From assembly GCA_937884995.1 (NCBI GenBank), contig CAKZZL010000012.1:1-64000 (forward strand): a stretch of 64,000 nt of DNA, in the 5' to 3' direction. This stretch comes from an uncultured Clostridia bacterium. Its GTDB lineage: Bacteria; Bacillota; Clostridia; Oscillospirales; Acutalibacteraceae. Numbering within the stretch: position 1 is the stretch's first letter; every line of letters starts with the position of its first letter. Positions 15,899-24,347 of the stretch are shown piece by piece. The notes under the pieces are model-generated. The model saw only the letters and a program-made list of their open reading frames with translations, was not told the DNA's origin and made no database searches. Made by a program: the position numbers and the translations under genes.

Positions 15899-16810
15899 AT
15901 GTATTACTTGATTCGTGAAACTCTTATACCATGCAAGGCAGATGAAATCAGTTCATCTTTCCCCTATGTTGCCGTTCTCAGTACGGAGCAATGGCAAAAT
16001 GAGAAGGAAAATTTTTGTATGGGCATAGATATGGATATGGACACATCGGGCGAACAAACCCGCGCCGTTGTCAACTTTGATTCCCTGACAGGAACTATTG
16101 CAATTCCTAAAATGGCATACTCTGAAAACGTTTCCTGTTCTTTCGGCTTTGCCTTGGACGAAAAAGGTGTCGTATTTATAGATGACACAGGGATTGCAGA
16201 AAAAATCATACATGATATTGAAACAGGCCCTCGTCGTCGTATGCCGGGACTTGAAAGATTTCTTTTTGATTTTCTTGAAGGAATCGTTTCTCCGGACCTT
16301 GAGAGGCTCGAACTTCTTGAACAATCACTTGACAGAATGGAAAAAGATATCATTTCCGGCAAAGCTGATAATCCCTTTTCCGAGCTTAACATCATCAGAG
16401 GAGACCTTCTTGATTTGCATCTTCATTACGGTCAGCTCATGGACTTGAGCCAGGAGCTCTGGGAGAATGAAAACGGTTTCTTTACAAATGAATCCGTCCG
16501 ATATTTCCGTATATTTACATCAAAGGCAGAACGTCTGAGAGATATGACATCCAATCTTCGCGATTATACTGTTCAATTAAGGGACTTAATCCAGACAATG
16601 ACAGCTGATAAACAGAACCGGATTATTACCCTGCTTACAGTGGTAACCACCATATTCACTCCCCTTACGCTTCTCACAGGTTGGTATGGAATGAATTTCA
16701 GGTATATGCCGGAATTAAATTATCGCTGGAGTTATCCTCTGGTTTGCCTTTTAAGCCTGCTGATAGCAGGCGGCAGTCTGATTTTCTTTAAGAAGAAAAA
16801 GTGGTTATAA
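15899..16810 (+). CDS. corA: CorA family divalent cation (Mg2+) transporter
   Basis: A long cytoplasmic N-terminal domain with coiled-coil helices (about residues 120-235) is followed by two C-terminal membrane helices and the family signature YGMNF near residue 264, at the mouth of the pore. The length of 303 residues is normal. It probably imports magnesium or a related divalent ion. AGGATAAGGAT precedes the ATG. It shares direction and close spacing with the capA-like and phosphoesterase genes. Confidence 0.88.
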   Translation: MYYLIRETLIPCKADEISSSFPYVAVLSTEQWQNEKENFCMGIDMDMDTSGEQTRAVVNFDSLTGTIAIPKMAYSENVSCSFGFALDEKGVVFIDDTGIAEKIIHDIETGPRRRMPGLERFLFDFLEGIVSPDLERLELLEQSLDRMEKDIISGKADNPFSELNIIRGDLLDLHLHYGQLMDLSQELWENENGFFTNESVRYFRIFTSKAERLRDMTSNLRDYTVQLRDLIQTMTADKQNRIITLLTVVTTIFTPLTLLTGWYGMNFRYMPELNYRWSYPLVCLLSLLIAGGSLIFFKKKKWL

Positions 16811-16880
16811 ATTTGCAGTGCTGATGGGTGCAAGAATTTCTTGAATTTCTGTGTATCACAAAATATTAATGAGGGAAAAC

Positions 16881-17978
16881 ATGAGAATCTTTATTATTTG
16901 GACATTTTACTTTTTACTTGCTGAACTTATTTTATCCGCTGTTCAGTTTTTATTAAAAAAAAAGAAATTTAAAGCCGGCATCAGGATAGTCCTGATTGTC
17001 GCTAAGTTTCTGCTGGCACTTGCCTTTGCAGCATTGCCTATGGCAGGTCCTGTATGGCTACGCCCTGTGCAGCCGCTGATGATGGCACTCTATGCAGCAG
17101 TTATTATGGATGTTTTTGCAGACATAATATATAGCCTTATTTGCCTTCTAAGGAAAAAAGAAAGAAGATTCAGCATTTTTAAATCCTTGAGTCTTGTGCT
17201 CGGTGTCCTCTTCTTTGTTTACGGCACTGTAAATATGCAGCTTGTAATGCCGAACTACCACACTTACAGTTCCGATAAACTGACATCGAGTCATAAAATC
17301 ATATTTGCTTCGGACATTCATGTCGGAAGCGCACAGCCCTTTTCAGTCCTTGAAAAGGAATTAAAAGCGATGCTGGATGAGAAGCCCGAATGTATTATAC
17401 TCGGCGGTGATATCACAGATGACTACACAACAAAAGAGGAAATGGAGCAGACTTTTGAACTTTTCGGAAATTGCGGTGTCCCAGTATATTATCTCTATGG
17501 TAACCATGACAGACAAAAGCATGCTGAATATGCAAACGGTATGCAATATACTGCCGAAGAACTGGAGCAGACCATTGAAAAGAGCGGAATAATTGTCCTG
17601 AAAGATGAGTATGCGGACATAGCTCCGGATTTGCTTCTGCTTGGCAGAGAAGATATGAGCGAGGATAATGAGAGAGCAAAAGCGGAAGCACTTGCAAATC
17701 CGGCTCCTGAAAAGTATCTGATAGTTGCCGACCACCAGCCATTTGAATTCAAGGAAAATATGGCAACGGGCACAGATTTGCAGCTTTCAGGTCACACACA
17801 TGCAGGACAATTATTTCCACTCTGTTCTCTATATTCTGTTATCGGCTATTCCTATGGTGATTTTCAGGATGGCGATGTCTTGATGAATGTCAGCGCCGGT
17901 GCCTGCGGTTGGCGAGTACCTTTCAGGACAGAAAAGCATTGCTATTTTGACGTTATCAATTTGGAACCTAAAAAGTAA
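16881..17978 (+). CDS. Membrane-anchored calcineurin-like metallophosphoesterase
   Basis: About three N-terminal membrane helices (to about residue 115) precede a phosphoesterase domain with the metal-binding blocks DIHVGS (near 147), GGDITDD, GNHDRQ and HTHAGQ. Family members such as YkuE or Cj-type membrane esterases act outside the membrane on lipids or nucleotides; the substrate here is unknown. ATG 16881 is preferred because GAGGG lies five bases upstream; upstream in-frame GTG/ATG codons lack a ribosome site. A terminator follows. Confidence 0.85.
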   Translation: MRIFIIWTFYFLLAELILSAVQFLLKKKKFKAGIRIVLIVAKFLLALAFAALPMAGPVWLRPVQPLMMALYAAVIMDVFADIIYSLICLLRKKERRFSIFKSLSLVLGVLFFVYGTVNMQLVMPNYHTYSSDKLTSSHKIIFASDIHVGSAQPFSVLEKELKAMLDEKPECIILGGDITDDYTTKEEMEQTFELFGNCGVPVYYLYGNHDRQKHAEYANGMQYTAEELEQTIEKSGIIVLKDEYADIAPDLLLLGREDMSEDNERAKAEALANPAPEKYLIVADHQPFEFKENMATGTDLQLSGHTHAGQLFPLCSLYSVIGYSYGDFQDGDVLMNVSAGACGWRVPFRTEKHCYFDVINLEPKK

Positions 17979-17984
17979 AAAGTT

Positions 17985-18019
17985 AGCGCCGGCTGAGAGT
18001 CGGCGCTATGTGTTTTTTC
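17985..18019 (+). terminator. Intrinsic terminator after the phosphoesterase gene
   Basis: AGCGCCG and CGGCGCT form a 7-bp G+C-rich stem around a 9-base loop, followed shortly by a run of six T. Confidence 0.8.
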
Positions 18020-18048
18020 CGAAAAATAAATTTTCATTTTAAGAAAAG

Positions 18049-18690
18049 TCAATTTTTTCCCGCAGGTACGGAGTTAGCATATATCTTGTGCATTGTTTCA
18101 TCATCATAATGAGTATCTAAAAATTCCTCATAACGATTTCGTGGCTCAATGCCCTCTGCACGCTGATTCATCCGTATTCCTGCTGTTGCAGAAAGGAATG
18201 CATCAAATATTAAAAATGTGATAAATCCATATATGATAATGTTCTCGAACGGAATATTTACCTTATCAAATACTGAGCTGAAAAGAGGAATAATCAATTT
18301 GACCCAACCAATACCGAGAAAGCCCCAGAAGAGAGAATACAAAAGGCATACTCTTCCGTTTATATTAAGCGGCAGATGGCTGTAATCCCAGGCAACTGTA
18401 TGGAAAAAGGTTTCCTGACCCCATGAGCAGATATATTCAACAACTGTACCGCTTAAAAAGGATATCAAAAATACCTTCCACAATTGCGAATGTTCAAAAT
18501 TAACCAATATAAGGGTGAGAAGCACTGCCCCCATCCCGTAAGCAATGCTCAGATGACCGAGCACCAGTGCTTTTCTGCTTTCAATAAATCCGTTTTTTAT
18601 GAGACACCACAATGTTTCAACTCCATAGCCTATATAACAGGCTGCTATGAATATCCAAACGTATTGGAAGAAATTATACTTGAAAGTCAT
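18049..18690 (-). CDS. CmpB-type putative ABC transporter permease (PF06541-like)
   Basis: The 213-residue protein has five to six membrane helices and the family hallmark 'WDYSHLPLNINGRVCLLYS' near the middle, which defines the small ABC_trans_CmpB family. No ATPase gene is adjacent, so transport activity is unproven. A charged C-terminal tail follows the last helix. It is divergently transcribed from the TetR-family gene and shares its promoter region, so it is a good candidate target of that regulator. Confidence 0.8.
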   Translation of the reverse strand: MTFKYNFFQYVWIFIAACYIGYGVETLWCLIKNGFIESRKALVLGHLSIAYGMGAVLLTLILVNFEHSQLWKVFLISFLSGTVVEYICSWGQETFFHTVAWDYSHLPLNINGRVCLLYSLFWGFLGIGWVKLIIPLFSSVFDKVNIPFENIIIYGFITFLIFDAFLSATAGIRMNQRAEGIEPRNRYEEFLDTHYDDETMHKIYANSVPAGKN

Positions 18691-18725
18691 TTAATATCCA
18701 TCTCTTTCCTTTACAATAAAAGCGT

Positions 18726-18778
18726 TTGACTTATACTCATTTGTGTATTATAATACGATCGTGTAAGATTAAAGTCAA
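18726..18778. promoter_or_regulatory. Overlapping divergent promoters for cmpB-like and tetR genes
   Basis: Plus strand: TTGACT (18726-18731), 17 bases, TATAAT (18749-18754). Minus strand: TTGACT (18778-18773), 17 bases, TATTAT (18755-18750). Both use the same palindrome GTATTATAATAC (18745-18756), and ACGATCGT (18755-18762), a candidate TetR-type half-site pair, touches it. A repressor bound here would block both directions. Confidence 0.65.
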
Positions 18779-18834
18779 TTACCAATATTCCCAAAACAAT
18801 GTAATAATACTCAAAAGAGAGGATTTCGTGTAAT

Positions 18835-19404
18835 ATGAGTGAAGACAGACGAATCAGAAAGACAAAAACTTCCATAAAAAGTTCACTTATAGATTTGTTA
18901 AAGACTAAGCCTATTAACCAGATTTCCGTTACTGAGCTCACTTCAAAGGCGGATATAAGCAGAAAAACATTTTATCTCCACTATAACTCTATATTTGAGG
19001 CCAAGGAGGATATTGATAACGACCTGATACAAAGACTCAAGCGCCTCATTTCAACCATAATTTCAGACGCGCACAAAATTGAAGAAAAGAATATACTTCT
19101 CTTTTTTAAGCAAGTTGATGCAAGCATAAGAGAACACAAGCAGCTTGTTGATTATTTCATGATGAATTCGAGACAATCATCCCTCTATTCAAAAGTTAAG
19201 CACTTATTGAAAGAATCCGTGCTCGAAATTGTAAATTCTGACAGCAGCGATGCAGTCTATAACAACTACCTGGCAGAATTCATAGTAAATGGTATTTTGT
19301 CCACTTACATTGAGTGGAATAACCGCAAGAGAGACATATCAGATGAGGAATTAAACTCTTTGCTTACAAGGCTTTGTGCATCCGTCGTCGAAATGATAAA
19401 ATAA
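18835..19404 (+). CDS. TetR/AcrR family transcriptional regulator
   Basis: The 189-residue protein has an N-terminal helix-turn-helix of TetR type (residues about 8-55, with 'ISVTELTSKADISRKTFYLHY' spread over 29-50) and an all-helical C-terminal ligand domain with no specific similarity recognised. It is divergent from the CmpB-like gene with overlapping promoters, which points to local regulation and autoregulation. A terminator follows. Confidence 0.88.
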   Translation: MSEDRRIRKTKTSIKSSLIDLLKTKPINQISVTELTSKADISRKTFYLHYNSIFEAKEDIDNDLIQRLKRLISTIISDAHKIEEKNILLFFKQVDASIREHKQLVDYFMMNSRQSSLYSKVKHLLKESVLEIVNSDSSDAVYNNYLAEFIVNGILSTYIEWNNRKRDISDEELNSLLTRLCASVVEMIK

Positions 19405-19429
19405 GGTGAAAGAGAAAAGCTTCATTAAA

Positions 19430-19468
19430 GAAAACCGCCCTACCCAAATTTAGGCAAGGCGGTTTTTC
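19430..19468 (+). terminator. Intrinsic terminator between tetR and the ZIP gene
   Basis: AAAACCGCC pairs with GGCGGTTTT around an 18-base loop and is followed by T residues; with A residues at the other end it may work for both converging genes. Confidence 0.85.
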
Positions 19469-19518
19469 AAACTGAATATGAACAATGCTTTTCTCCGGCT
19501 AATCTTATACAAATATTT

Positions 19519-20301
19519 TTACCCAAAGTATACATCCAGAATCATCATCAAAACAAAGCCGATTGCAAGCCCGATAGTTGCGATATTTGAATGATCTCCG
19601 ACTTGTGAGTCAGGAATCAATTCCTCCACGACAACATAAATCATCGCGCCTGCTGCAAATGCCAGAAGGTAAGGCAATGCATTCAGGATGACACCCGTCA
19701 GCAATATTGTGATAAGGCCGAAAACCGGTTCAACCACACCTGAAAGTGTACCGAGTAAAAAGGCTTTTACTTTTGATTTTCCCTCACTTTTAAGCGGCAT
19801 TGATATAATTGCGCCCTCGGGGAAATTCTGAATTGCAATGCCGACAGATAACGCTGTAGCTGAAGCAAGCGTAATTTTTGAATTAGAGTTCAGCGCTGCA
19901 GCAAGTGTCACACCGACAGCCATGCCTTCAGGGATATTGTGAAGTGTTACGGCAAGCACCATCATAGTTGTCTTCTTTAAGCGACTTGTTTTAATGCCCT
20001 CTTGTGTTTTGTCAATATGCAAATGAGGAATGGTAGTGTCCAGAAGAAGTAGAAATGCCATACCAAGAAGAAAACCGACAGCAGCCGGGATAAACTTTAA
20101 TTTATAGCCCTCTGCCATCTCGAGTGAAGGTATCAGAAGTGACCAAACGGAGGCGGCAACCATCACACCCGATGCAAAGCCAAGCAGAAGTTTCTCGATT
20201 TTTTCATTTATTTTGTTTTTCATGAAAAATACCATTGCAGCACCGAGTGTGGTTCCGGCAAACGGTATCATAAGTCCCAAGAACATTCTGCATTTCCCCA
20301 T
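19519..20301 (-). CDS. ZIP family metal transporter
   Basis: This 260-residue protein has eight membrane helices and the ZIP metal-binding signature in helix IV 'LHNIPEGMAVGV' and helix V 'QNFPEGAIISMPL', with a short His-containing loop (IPHLHIDKTQEG) between helices III and IV. It should import zinc, iron or manganese. ATG 20286 (M6), with GGGG nine bases upstream, is an alternative start. Its promoter carries the GTTAGC-type dyad found before the iron genes, placing it in the same regulon and suggesting that the ion is the one sensed by the repressor. Confidence 0.9.
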   Translation of the reverse strand: MGKCRMFLGLMIPFAGTTLGAAMVFFMKNKINEKIEKLLLGFASGVMVAASVWSLLIPSLEMAEGYKLKFIPAAVGFLLGMAFLLLLDTTIPHLHIDKTQEGIKTSRLKKTTMMVLAVTLHNIPEGMAVGVTLAAALNSNSKITLASATALSVGIAIQNFPEGAIISMPLKSEGKSKVKAFLLGTLSGVVEPVFGLITILLTGVILNALPYLLAFAAGAMIYVVVEELIPDSQVGDHSNIATIGLAIGFVLMMILDVYFG

Positions 20302-20321
20302 ATATTAATCCGATTAATTCA

Positions 20322-20337
20322 GTTAGCCTAGACTAAC
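20322..20337. promoter_or_regulatory. Putative metal-repressor operator, site 5 (ZIP gene)
   Basis: GTTAGCCTAGACTAAC is a dyad of the same class as sites 1-4. It begins about seven bases after the ZIP -10 element, covering the transcription start, a typical repressor position. Confidence 0.65.
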
Positions 20338-20344
20338 CAAAAAG

Positions 20345-20373
20345 AATATATCACAGTCCAAATATCTTGTCAA
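20345..20373 (-). promoter_or_regulatory. Promoter of the ZIP transporter gene
   Basis: On the minus strand TTGACA (20373-20368) and TATATT (20350-20345) are 17 bases apart with TGA before the -10, an extended -10 promoter. Confidence 0.75.
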
Positions 20374-20398
20374 CTTTTTCAGTCGCTGGTTTTAGTTC

Positions 20399-20428
20399 TT
20401 GAAAAAGCATTTTCTCTTGGTATATAAT
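20399..20428 (+). promoter_or_regulatory. Probable promoter of the MATE gene
   Basis: TTGAAA (20399-20404) and TATAAT (20423-20428) with an 18-base spacer lie 68 bases before the start codon, divergent from the ZIP promoter. Confidence 0.5.
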
Positions 20429-20495
20429 ATCAAAGAAAGACGGAGATTCACCTGTCTCTGCTTACCATAATACAAGTTGTATAAAAAAGGAATAT

Positions 20496-21920
20496 ATGGC
20501 AAAAGATTATTTAAAAATGGTGCGTGATGGCGAAAAGCTGTCAGGCAGAGAACAATTTTCTATGATTTTCCGTCTCAGCTTGCCCACCATGCTTGCTCAA
20601 ATATCAAGTGTAATAATGCAATATATTGATGCATCTATGGTCGGAAGACTTGGGCCAAACGATTCGGCATCCATCGGTTTAGTATCCTCAAGTACATGGC
20701 TTATTTGGGGTGTAAGTGCTGCTATCTGCACGGGTTTTACGGTTATGATAGCCAAAAAGATTGGTGCCAGGGATGAAAAAACAGCAAGAGATATTGCAAA
20801 GACCGGCATTTTCTTTTCACTCCTGCTTGGCATTATTGTGGCTGTATTATCAGCCGCGGTCAGCGGAATACTGCCCGCTTTACTTGCGGGAAATGAGGAC
20901 ATCAGGAAAAACGCTTCGGTCTATTTTCTTGTTTTTTCAATAAGTTTGCCGATTTTTCAACTCAATACCTTTTCAATAGGTATGATTCAATGCAGCGGTA
21001 ATATGAAGATGTCCGGCATCGCGGAGACAATCATATGTGTTTTGGATGTTATTTATAATATGCTCCTTATATTCCCTGTAAGAGAGTATATCATTGCGGG
21101 GCATACAATTAAAGTATATGGTGCAGATCTCGGTGTCCTGGGTGCTGCTTTAGGCTCCTCATTGGCTGAGCTTACTGTCGTTATCTTCCTTCTCTATTAT
21201 CTTATCAGAAAATCACCCGTTTTCAGGATACGAAGGGATGAAAAGCCAAAACTGTCTCTTTCGTATTTGCGTGCAGCAATCAAAATTGCGCTGCCCATCG
21301 CTGCAGAGCAGCTTGTAACATGTTCTGCGTATATAGCTATCACAAGAATTGTTTCGCCACTGGGTACTATTGCTCTGGCTGCCAACTCTTTTTCAATAAC
21401 TGCCGAAAGTCTTTGCTATATGCCGGGATTCGGTATAAGCTCAGCGTCTTCGACAATTATAGGGCAGTCAATCGGTGCAAGAAGAAGCGATCTCACCGGT
21501 AAACTTGGACGCAATGCGGTTATATCAGGAGTTGGTGTTATGGCAATCTGTGCTGTTCTTATGTACATATCAGCTCCGACTATGCTCTCTCTTTTAAGTC
21601 CAGATCCTGAAATACAGCAGCTGGGTGTAAAAGTCCTCAGAATTGAGGCATTTGCCGAGCCACTATATGCTGCGGCAATTGTTTCAACAGGAGTCTTCAG
21701 AGGTGCGGGCGATACAATTGTGCCGACATCCGTAAATCTAATATGTATGTGGATGATACGTATTCCTTTTGCGGCCTTCTTATCAGTCAGACTGGGACTG
21801 GAAGGGGTCTGGATTGCAATGTGTACGGAATTATGCATCAGAGGTTTGCTTTTCATTATTCTTTTGTCGACAAGATTCAAGCGAAAAGTGGAAAACAACG
21901 CCTATATAGTTGAAGTATGA
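20496..21920 (+). CDS. MATE family efflux transporter
   Basis: The 474-residue protein has twelve membrane helices in two related halves, with the MATE patterns 'LSLPTMLAQISSVIMQYID' near residue 28 and 'GAGDTIVPTSVN' near 405. It belongs to the multidrug and toxic compound extrusion family, using Na+ or H+ gradients to export cationic compounds; the real substrate is unknown. AAAAAAGG precedes the ATG. No regulator gene is linked except the more distant TetR. Confidence 0.9.
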   Translation: MAKDYLKMVRDGEKLSGREQFSMIFRLSLPTMLAQISSVIMQYIDASMVGRLGPNDSASIGLVSSSTWLIWGVSAAICTGFTVMIAKKIGARDEKTARDIAKTGIFFSLLLGIIVAVLSAAVSGILPALLAGNEDIRKNASVYFLVFSISLPIFQLNTFSIGMIQCSGNMKMSGIAETIICVLDVIYNMLLIFPVREYIIAGHTIKVYGADLGVLGAALGSSLAELTVVIFLLYYLIRKSPVFRIRRDEKPKLSLSYLRAAIKIALPIAAEQLVTCSAYIAITRIVSPLGTIALAANSFSITAESLCYMPGFGISSASSTIIGQSIGARRSDLTGKLGRNAVISGVGVMAICAVLMYISAPTMLSLLSPDPEIQQLGVKVLRIEAFAEPLYAAAIVSTGVFRGAGDTIVPTSVNLICMWMIRIPFAAFLSVRLGLEGVWIAMCTELCIRGLLFIILLSTRFKRKVENNAYIVEV

Positions 21921-21992
21921 TGGCTAAGCATGTCAGTTTGCACAATTAACAGCGATATTTTTTTACAAATTGTGACAAAATAGGCAATTCGA

Positions 21993-22021
21993 TTGATTTT
22001 ATATATCCGATATGTTAAAAT
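21993..22021 (+). promoter_or_regulatory. Promoter of the oligoendopeptidase gene
   Basis: TTGATT (21993-21998) and TAAAAT (22016-22021) are 17 bases apart with TGT before the -10 element. Confidence 0.6.
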
Positions 22022-22059
22022 TAATAAGTATTTAAAGATTTTTAGTGGAAGAGTGTTTT

Positions 22060-23763
22060 ATGAAATTTTCAGAAATGCAATATCATCGTCCCGATATCGT
22101 TAAGGTTAAAGAGAAGATTGACGATTTTACGGACAAACTTAAAAATTCCGGCAATTATGAAAATGCGCGAGAAATATTTACTGAATTTGATAAATATAAC
22201 AGGCATATTCAAACATTAGCTACTCTTGCACACATACGTCACACAATAAACACAAACGATAAATATTATAACGATGAGAATTCTTTTTGGGACTCTGTTA
22301 CACCCGAGATAACCGAGCATGTTCAGGCCTGGACCATGGCATTGCTGAAAAGCCCTTTCCGCAATGATTTTGAAAAAGAATTCGGCAAAGTTCTATTTCT
22401 CAATGCCGAAATAGAACTGAAGACATTCTCACCTGAGATTATTCCGGAACTTCAGGAAGAAAACAACCTTGTTACGGAATACGGTAAATTAATTGCAAGT
22501 GCCCAGATTCCTTTTAACGGCAAGACATATACAATATCCCAGCTTTCCCCTTTTAAGAACGATTCTGATGATAATATCAGACTTGCAGCTTGGAAGGCCG
22601 ATGGTAACTGGTATAAGCAAAATCAGGCACAGCTTGATTCCATTTACGACAAACTCGTTCATCTGAGGAACAATATAGCAAGGAAACTGGGTTATGAGAA
22701 TTTTGTAGAACTTGGTTACTACAGAATGGGCAGGAATTGCTATTCCAAAGATGATGTTGAAAAATTCCGCGCTGCAGTCAGGGAATATCTTGTCCCTGTA
22801 GCAGACGGCATATATCGTGAGCAGGCAAAAAGACTCGGCAAACAATATCCTATGAGTTTTGCGGACAATGCTCTCAGCTTCCGTTCAGGAAATCCCAAGC
22901 CATCAGGTGGTCCCGACGAGATACTTTTGGCAGCTAAAAAGTTTTATGATTCTCTGTCTCCGGAGACTTCTGAATTCTGGAACAAAATGCTTGAGGATGA
23001 ACTTTTGGATCTTCTTTCCACTGAAGGTAAGATGGGCGGAGGTTACTGCACGGGGCTTTATGATTATAATGTTCCTTTTATATTTGCTAACTTTAATGGT
23101 ACAAGTTCCGATGTGAAAACGGTAACTCATGAAGCCGGACATGCATTTGCAGACTGGATGAACAGCAAGCGCGTACCGATGAAGACAATATGGCCTAGTA
23201 TGGAAGGCTGTGAAGTTCATTCCATGTCCATGGAGTTCTTTGCATGGAGAAACGCCCGGGATTTCTTCGGAGATGACACAAGAAAATTCCTTTACAGTCA
23301 TTTGGCAGGTTCGCTCACATTCATTCCTTACGGAACTATGGTTGATCATTTCCAGCACATTGTTTATGAAAATCCGGATATGACACCTGCACAGCGTCAT
23401 GAAAGCTGGAAAAATTTACTTGAAATATACATGCCCTGGATGAAACTTGATGGTGAGATTCCATTTTATTCAGAAGGCCAGGGATGGCAAAGACAATTAC
23501 ATATATATCAGGTTCCTTTCTATTATATAGACTATTGTCTTGCACAGACAGTTGCTCTTGAGTTCTGGGCAATGATACAAGAGGATTCCGATAATGCATG
23601 GAATCATTATATGGCATACACAAAGCAAGGCGGCAGTAAGGTCTTCACAGAGCTTTTAGCATCTGCCGATCTTGAAAGTCCGTTTGATGAAAATTGCCTT
23701 AAACATGTGTCTGCCAAAGCAAATCAATGGCTTGCAGATTATGATCTCAGCGGTATTGAATAA
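22060..23763 (+). CDS. M3 family oligoendopeptidase (PepF-like)
   Basis: This 567-residue zinc metallopeptidase has the M3 active-site motif HEAGH near residue 357, followed by the expected downstream Glu region (EGCEVHSMSMEFF), and a C-terminal 'EGQGWQRQLHIYQVPFYYID' substrate-binding stretch. It should cut short peptides in the cytoplasm. I choose ATG 22060 with GGAAGAG upstream rather than the in-frame GTG at 22045. It overlaps the next small membrane protein gene by one base and lies just before an oligopeptide transporter operon, so it probably degrades imported peptides. Confidence 0.9.
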   Translation: MKFSEMQYHRPDIVKVKEKIDDFTDKLKNSGNYENAREIFTEFDKYNRHIQTLATLAHIRHTINTNDKYYNDENSFWDSVTPEITEHVQAWTMALLKSPFRNDFEKEFGKVLFLNAEIELKTFSPEIIPELQEENNLVTEYGKLIASAQIPFNGKTYTISQLSPFKNDSDDNIRLAAWKADGNWYKQNQAQLDSIYDKLVHLRNNIARKLGYENFVELGYYRMGRNCYSKDDVEKFRAAVREYLVPVADGIYREQAKRLGKQYPMSFADNALSFRSGNPKPSGGPDEILLAAKKFYDSLSPETSEFWNKMLEDELLDLLSTEGKMGGGYCTGLYDYNVPFIFANFNGTSSDVKTVTHEAGHAFADWMNSKRVPMKTIWPSMEGCEVHSMSMEFFAWRNARDFFGDDTRKFLYSHLAGSLTFIPYGTMVDHFQHIVYENPDMTPAQRHESWKNLLEIYMPWMKLDGEIPFYSEGQGWQRQLHIYQVPFYYIDYCLAQTVALEFWAMIQEDSDNAWNHYMAYTKQGGSKVFTELLASADLESPFDENCLKHVSAKANQWLADYDLSGIE

Positions 23764-24287
23764 TGAAAAATCCAAAAAAATGGGATTATATCAATGACTT
23801 TAAGATGACAGCCGACGGCAAGTACACATACATGGGAGATTGGTACTGTGTCGCTGATAAAGAGTCTTATAGGAAAACTTATATATTTTTTTCATTGATA
23901 GCTTTTATAAACACAGGGCTTGTTATCGCCACGGGCCTCATAAATGCAGCCGGCATGAATAACACCTTTTATGTAATACTCCCCTACGTCGCACAAGTCT
24001 GCTCCGTATTTTCTCTACTATGGAAATCAATCAGACTTATAAGTTCAGGGAAAAAGATAAAAGCATATGTCTATGAAACTGCCGTGCAAGGGATTCCCGC
24101 AGCATTGATATCACTCTTTATTTTCAGTTTGGTAACTTTGCTCTCATCAGTCATATTTTTAATATTGCATGGTTTCGAGGGCAAAACAGCTTTATGTGTT
24201 TTGTTTATAATTCTTCAAATTCTGACAGCTTTATCTGCATTTCTTTCAAAGAATTTTTATAAGAAACAAAGATGGGCAAAACTTTAA
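23763..24287 (+). CDS. Hypothetical four-helix membrane protein
   Basis: The 174-residue protein begins with a soluble segment of about 40 residues (KWDYINDFKMTADGKYTYMGDWY), followed by four membrane helices. I do not recognise the family. It overlaps the peptidase stop codon (TAATG), so it is co-translated with it, and lies 60 bases before the peptide-binding lipoprotein gene. A role near peptide uptake or peptidase membrane contact is only a context guess. Confidence 0.7.
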   Translation: MKNPKKWDYINDFKMTADGKYTYMGDWYCVADKESYRKTYIFFSLIAFINTGLVIATGLINAAGMNNTFYVILPYVAQVCSVFSLLWKSIRLISSGKKIKAYVYETAVQGIPAALISLFIFSLVTLLSSVIFLILHGFEGKTALCVLFIILQILTALSAFLSKNFYKKQRWAKL

Positions 24288-24347
24288 CCGAGTCATTTCA
24301 TGGCGAAAGCCAATAAATAAAATCTTATACAAAGGAGAGAAAATGAA

